DNA from: Bradyrhizobium nanningense
GTDB taxonomy: Bacteria; Pseudomonadota; Alphaproteobacteria; Rhizobiales; Xanthobacteraceae
Direction of reading: 5' to 3'
NCBI RefSeq assembly: GCF_004114535.1
Contig: NZ_LBJC01000007.1
Location: forward strand, 1 to 64,000
Length of the DNA: 64,000 nt
In this document: positions 62,743 to 64,000 of the stretch, in pieces
How the letters are laid out: each line of letters starts with the position of its first letter
Numbering within the stretch: the first letter of the stretch is position 1
Notes under the pieces: model-generated
The model's database searches: none
Told to the model about the DNA's origin: nothing
The model's input: the letters and a program-made list of their open reading frames with translations, nothing else
Program-made: the position numbers and the translations under genes

Positions 62743-64000
62743 GGCCGGCTGGAACAGCAGCACGGCCGCGAGCGTCGTCACCAGCGAGAGGGCCAGCAGC
62801 TTGCCCATGCTGGATGTGCCGGGATGGCTCGACAGCCACAGGCTGCCGAACGCGGTCGCCGTCGTCAGCGCGCTGAAGAAGATCGCGCGCGTTAGGCTGG
62901 TCTGGAGCAGGTTTGTCCGGCCTGAGCGCCAGGCCACGACATAATAGATCTTGAAGGCGACGCCGACGCCGAGCAGCAGCGGGAACGCGACGATGTTGGC
63001 GAAGTTGAGCGGCAGGCCGATCAACACGCAGATCTCGAGCGTCACCGCCCCCGCAACCAGGAGCGGCACCAGGGTCATCAGCACGTCGACGAACCGGCGC
63101 AACGTGATCCACAGCAGGAGGCCGATCACCAGCAGCGCATAGATGCCGGCGTGGATGAACGCCCGCACCACGGTATCGCCGGATTTCAGGATCGAGACCG
63201 GCCCGCCGATCGCGGTCGGTTCGGCAACGAGCACCGCCGCCGCAAATTTGCGCAGCGTGTCGTTATCGTTGGGATCGCCCTTGGGCAGCGCCTCGACGCG
63301 GATGATGCCATCCTTGCTCTTCCAGGCGCTGACGAGATCGGGCGGCAATGAGTTCAGGGTGACGGGCCCGGCCTGCATCGCATTTCTGAGCTGGTCGAAC
63401 ACGATCTTCATCGGCGTGACGAACACGTCCTGCGCCTTGTTGCGCGTCGCCTCGTCGCCATTGGCGAGCTTTTCGAGCGCGTCTGCCAGACGGCGCGAGG
63501 CGACCGCACCCGGACCCTTGGCCTCGCCCGCGGTCCGGCGCAGATTGTCGACCGAGGATTTCAGCGCCTCGACGTTTTCCTGGTCCGACGGCGCCGCATC
63601 GATCTGATCGGGGTTGAGCGCGGGGTTCAGCACCTTGGCGCCCTGCGCGAGCAGCTTCAGCTTCGGCGGCTGGTCCTGCGGCACGAAGCTGTCGAGCGAC
63701 ATCACCCTGAGCACTTCGGGCACCTTCTCCAGCTTCGCCTCGACCTGCTTTGCCTGCTCCTCCGACGTCGTCATCACGTTGATGGCATTGGCGCCGGTGT
63801 TGGGGTCCTTGCGCAGGTCGAGGAAGGTCGCGATCGATTCGGCCTTCGGGTTGCGCAGGTTCATCGGGTTGAAGTCGAACTTCATGAAGTAGAGCAGCGG
63901 CAGGCCGCCGAGCGCCAGCAGCAACGTGCCGCCGACGATCGGCACACGATACTTCTCCAGGAAGTGATCGAGCGGCGCCAGGAAGGCATAGCCGACCGGC
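62710..64000 (-). CDS. hpnN: Hopanoid transporter HpnN (MMPL/RND family), 5' part cut
   Basis: This inner membrane RND/MMPL protein shuttles hopanoids to the outer membrane. About 430 C-terminal residues are visible, running to the window edge. Visible features are LEKYRVPIVGGTLLLALGGLP, FDFNPMNLRNPKAESIATF, a periplasmic domain, and the membrane helices RFVDVLMTLVPLLVAGAVTLEI, FANIVAFPLLLGVGVAFKIYYV and FFSALTTATAFGSLWLS. The N-terminus lies beyond 64000. Placement beside hpnO supports the call. Confidence 0.88.
   Translation of the reverse strand, partial: PVGYAFLAPLDHFLEKYRVPIVGGTLLLALGGLPLLYFMKFDFNPMNLRNPKAESIATFLDLRKDPNTGANAINVMTTSEEQAKQVEAKLEKVPEVLRVMSLDSFVPQDQPPKLKLLAQGAKVLNPALNPDQIDAAPSDQENVEALKSSVDNLRRTAGEAKGPGAVASRRLADALEKLANGDEATRNKAQDVFVTPMKIVFDQLRNAMQAGPVTLNSLPPDLVSAWKSKDGIIRVEALPKGDPNDNDTLRKFAAAVLVAEPTAIGGPVSILKSGDTVVRAFIHAGIYALLVIGLLLWITLRRFVDVLMTLVPLLVAGAVTLEICVLIGLPLNFANIVAFPLLLGVGVAFKIYYVVAWRSGRTNLLQTSLTRAIFFSALTTATAFGSLWLSSHPGTSSMGKLLALSLVTTLAAVLLFQPALMGKPRNLRE

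Overview
This 64 kb window is high-GC, densely coded chromosomal DNA from an alphaproteobacterium, most likely Bradyrhizobium or a close relative in Nitrobacteraceae. The evidence is hopanoid genes (hpnO and a partial hpnN), an alphaproteobacterial LexA box (GTTC-N7-GTTC) in front of an imuA-imuB-dnaE2 cassette, an NrsF/SigF pair, TIGR03808/TIGR03809-type proteins, and many dispersed palindromic intergenic repeats. No tRNA, rRNA or CRISPR array was recognised. The left edge cuts an IS3-family transposase and the right edge cuts hpnN.

Layout. 0-4.6 kb: IS3 remnant, M20 dipeptidase, HerA-like ATPase and two small conserved proteins. 4.8-6.5 kb: folP-folB-folK. 6.6-16.9 kb: methylmalonyl-CoA mutase (mutA, mutB) with a GFA-type zinc protein between the subunits, then an RsiV-like secreted protein, an SRPBCC protein, a complete tripartite tricarboxylate transporter (tctC-tctB-tctA) and the mutase chaperone meaB. 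17-24 kb: a haloalkane dehalogenase homologue divergent from a CGNR zinc-finger protein, a pyroglutamyl peptidase homologue, a Tat-exported beta-helix protein and a TIGR03809-like protein. 22.4-25.4 kb (minus): ECF sigma, membrane anti-sigma and exported subtilisin in one tight operon. 25.8-35.2 kb: GGDEF protein, DUF2336, sigF-nrsF, enoyl-CoA hydratase, TolC-type outer membrane protein, a RelE/HigA-type toxin-antitoxin pair, a P-loop kinase and a LigI-like amidohydrolase. 35.2-42.5 kb: heavy-metal RND pump with adaptor, an unusually permuted CaiB-type CoA-transferase and an SDR.

42.6-51.3 kb is a DNA-damage locus. A single LexA box sits between imuA-imuB-dnaE2 (minus) and a radical-SAM/UdgX gene pair (plus), so a translesion mutasome and a uracil-DNA cross-linking protein probably share SOS control. 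51.3-58 kb holds a Pit phosphate transporter, an M20 amidohydrolase, a GMC oxidoreductase and an alpha/beta hydrolase. 57.1-59.9 kb is an operon of Tat-exported metallophosphoesterase, Tat-exported cupredoxin, ECF sigma and zinc anti-sigma. 60-64 kb has a decayed higB with an intact higA, then hpnO, a DUF2147 protein and hpnN.

The most interesting points are: (1) the SOS-linked mutasome plus radical SAM/UdgX arrangement; (2) an anti-sigma factor whose periplasmic domain looks like a subtilisin prodomain, beside a subtilisin in the same operon; (3) a dehalogenase homologue that keeps its catalytic triad but has Val where the halide-binding Asn belongs; (4) a palindromic repeat absorbed into the dnaE2 reading frame; and (5) a higB pseudogene with three frameshifts beside intact higA and two operators.
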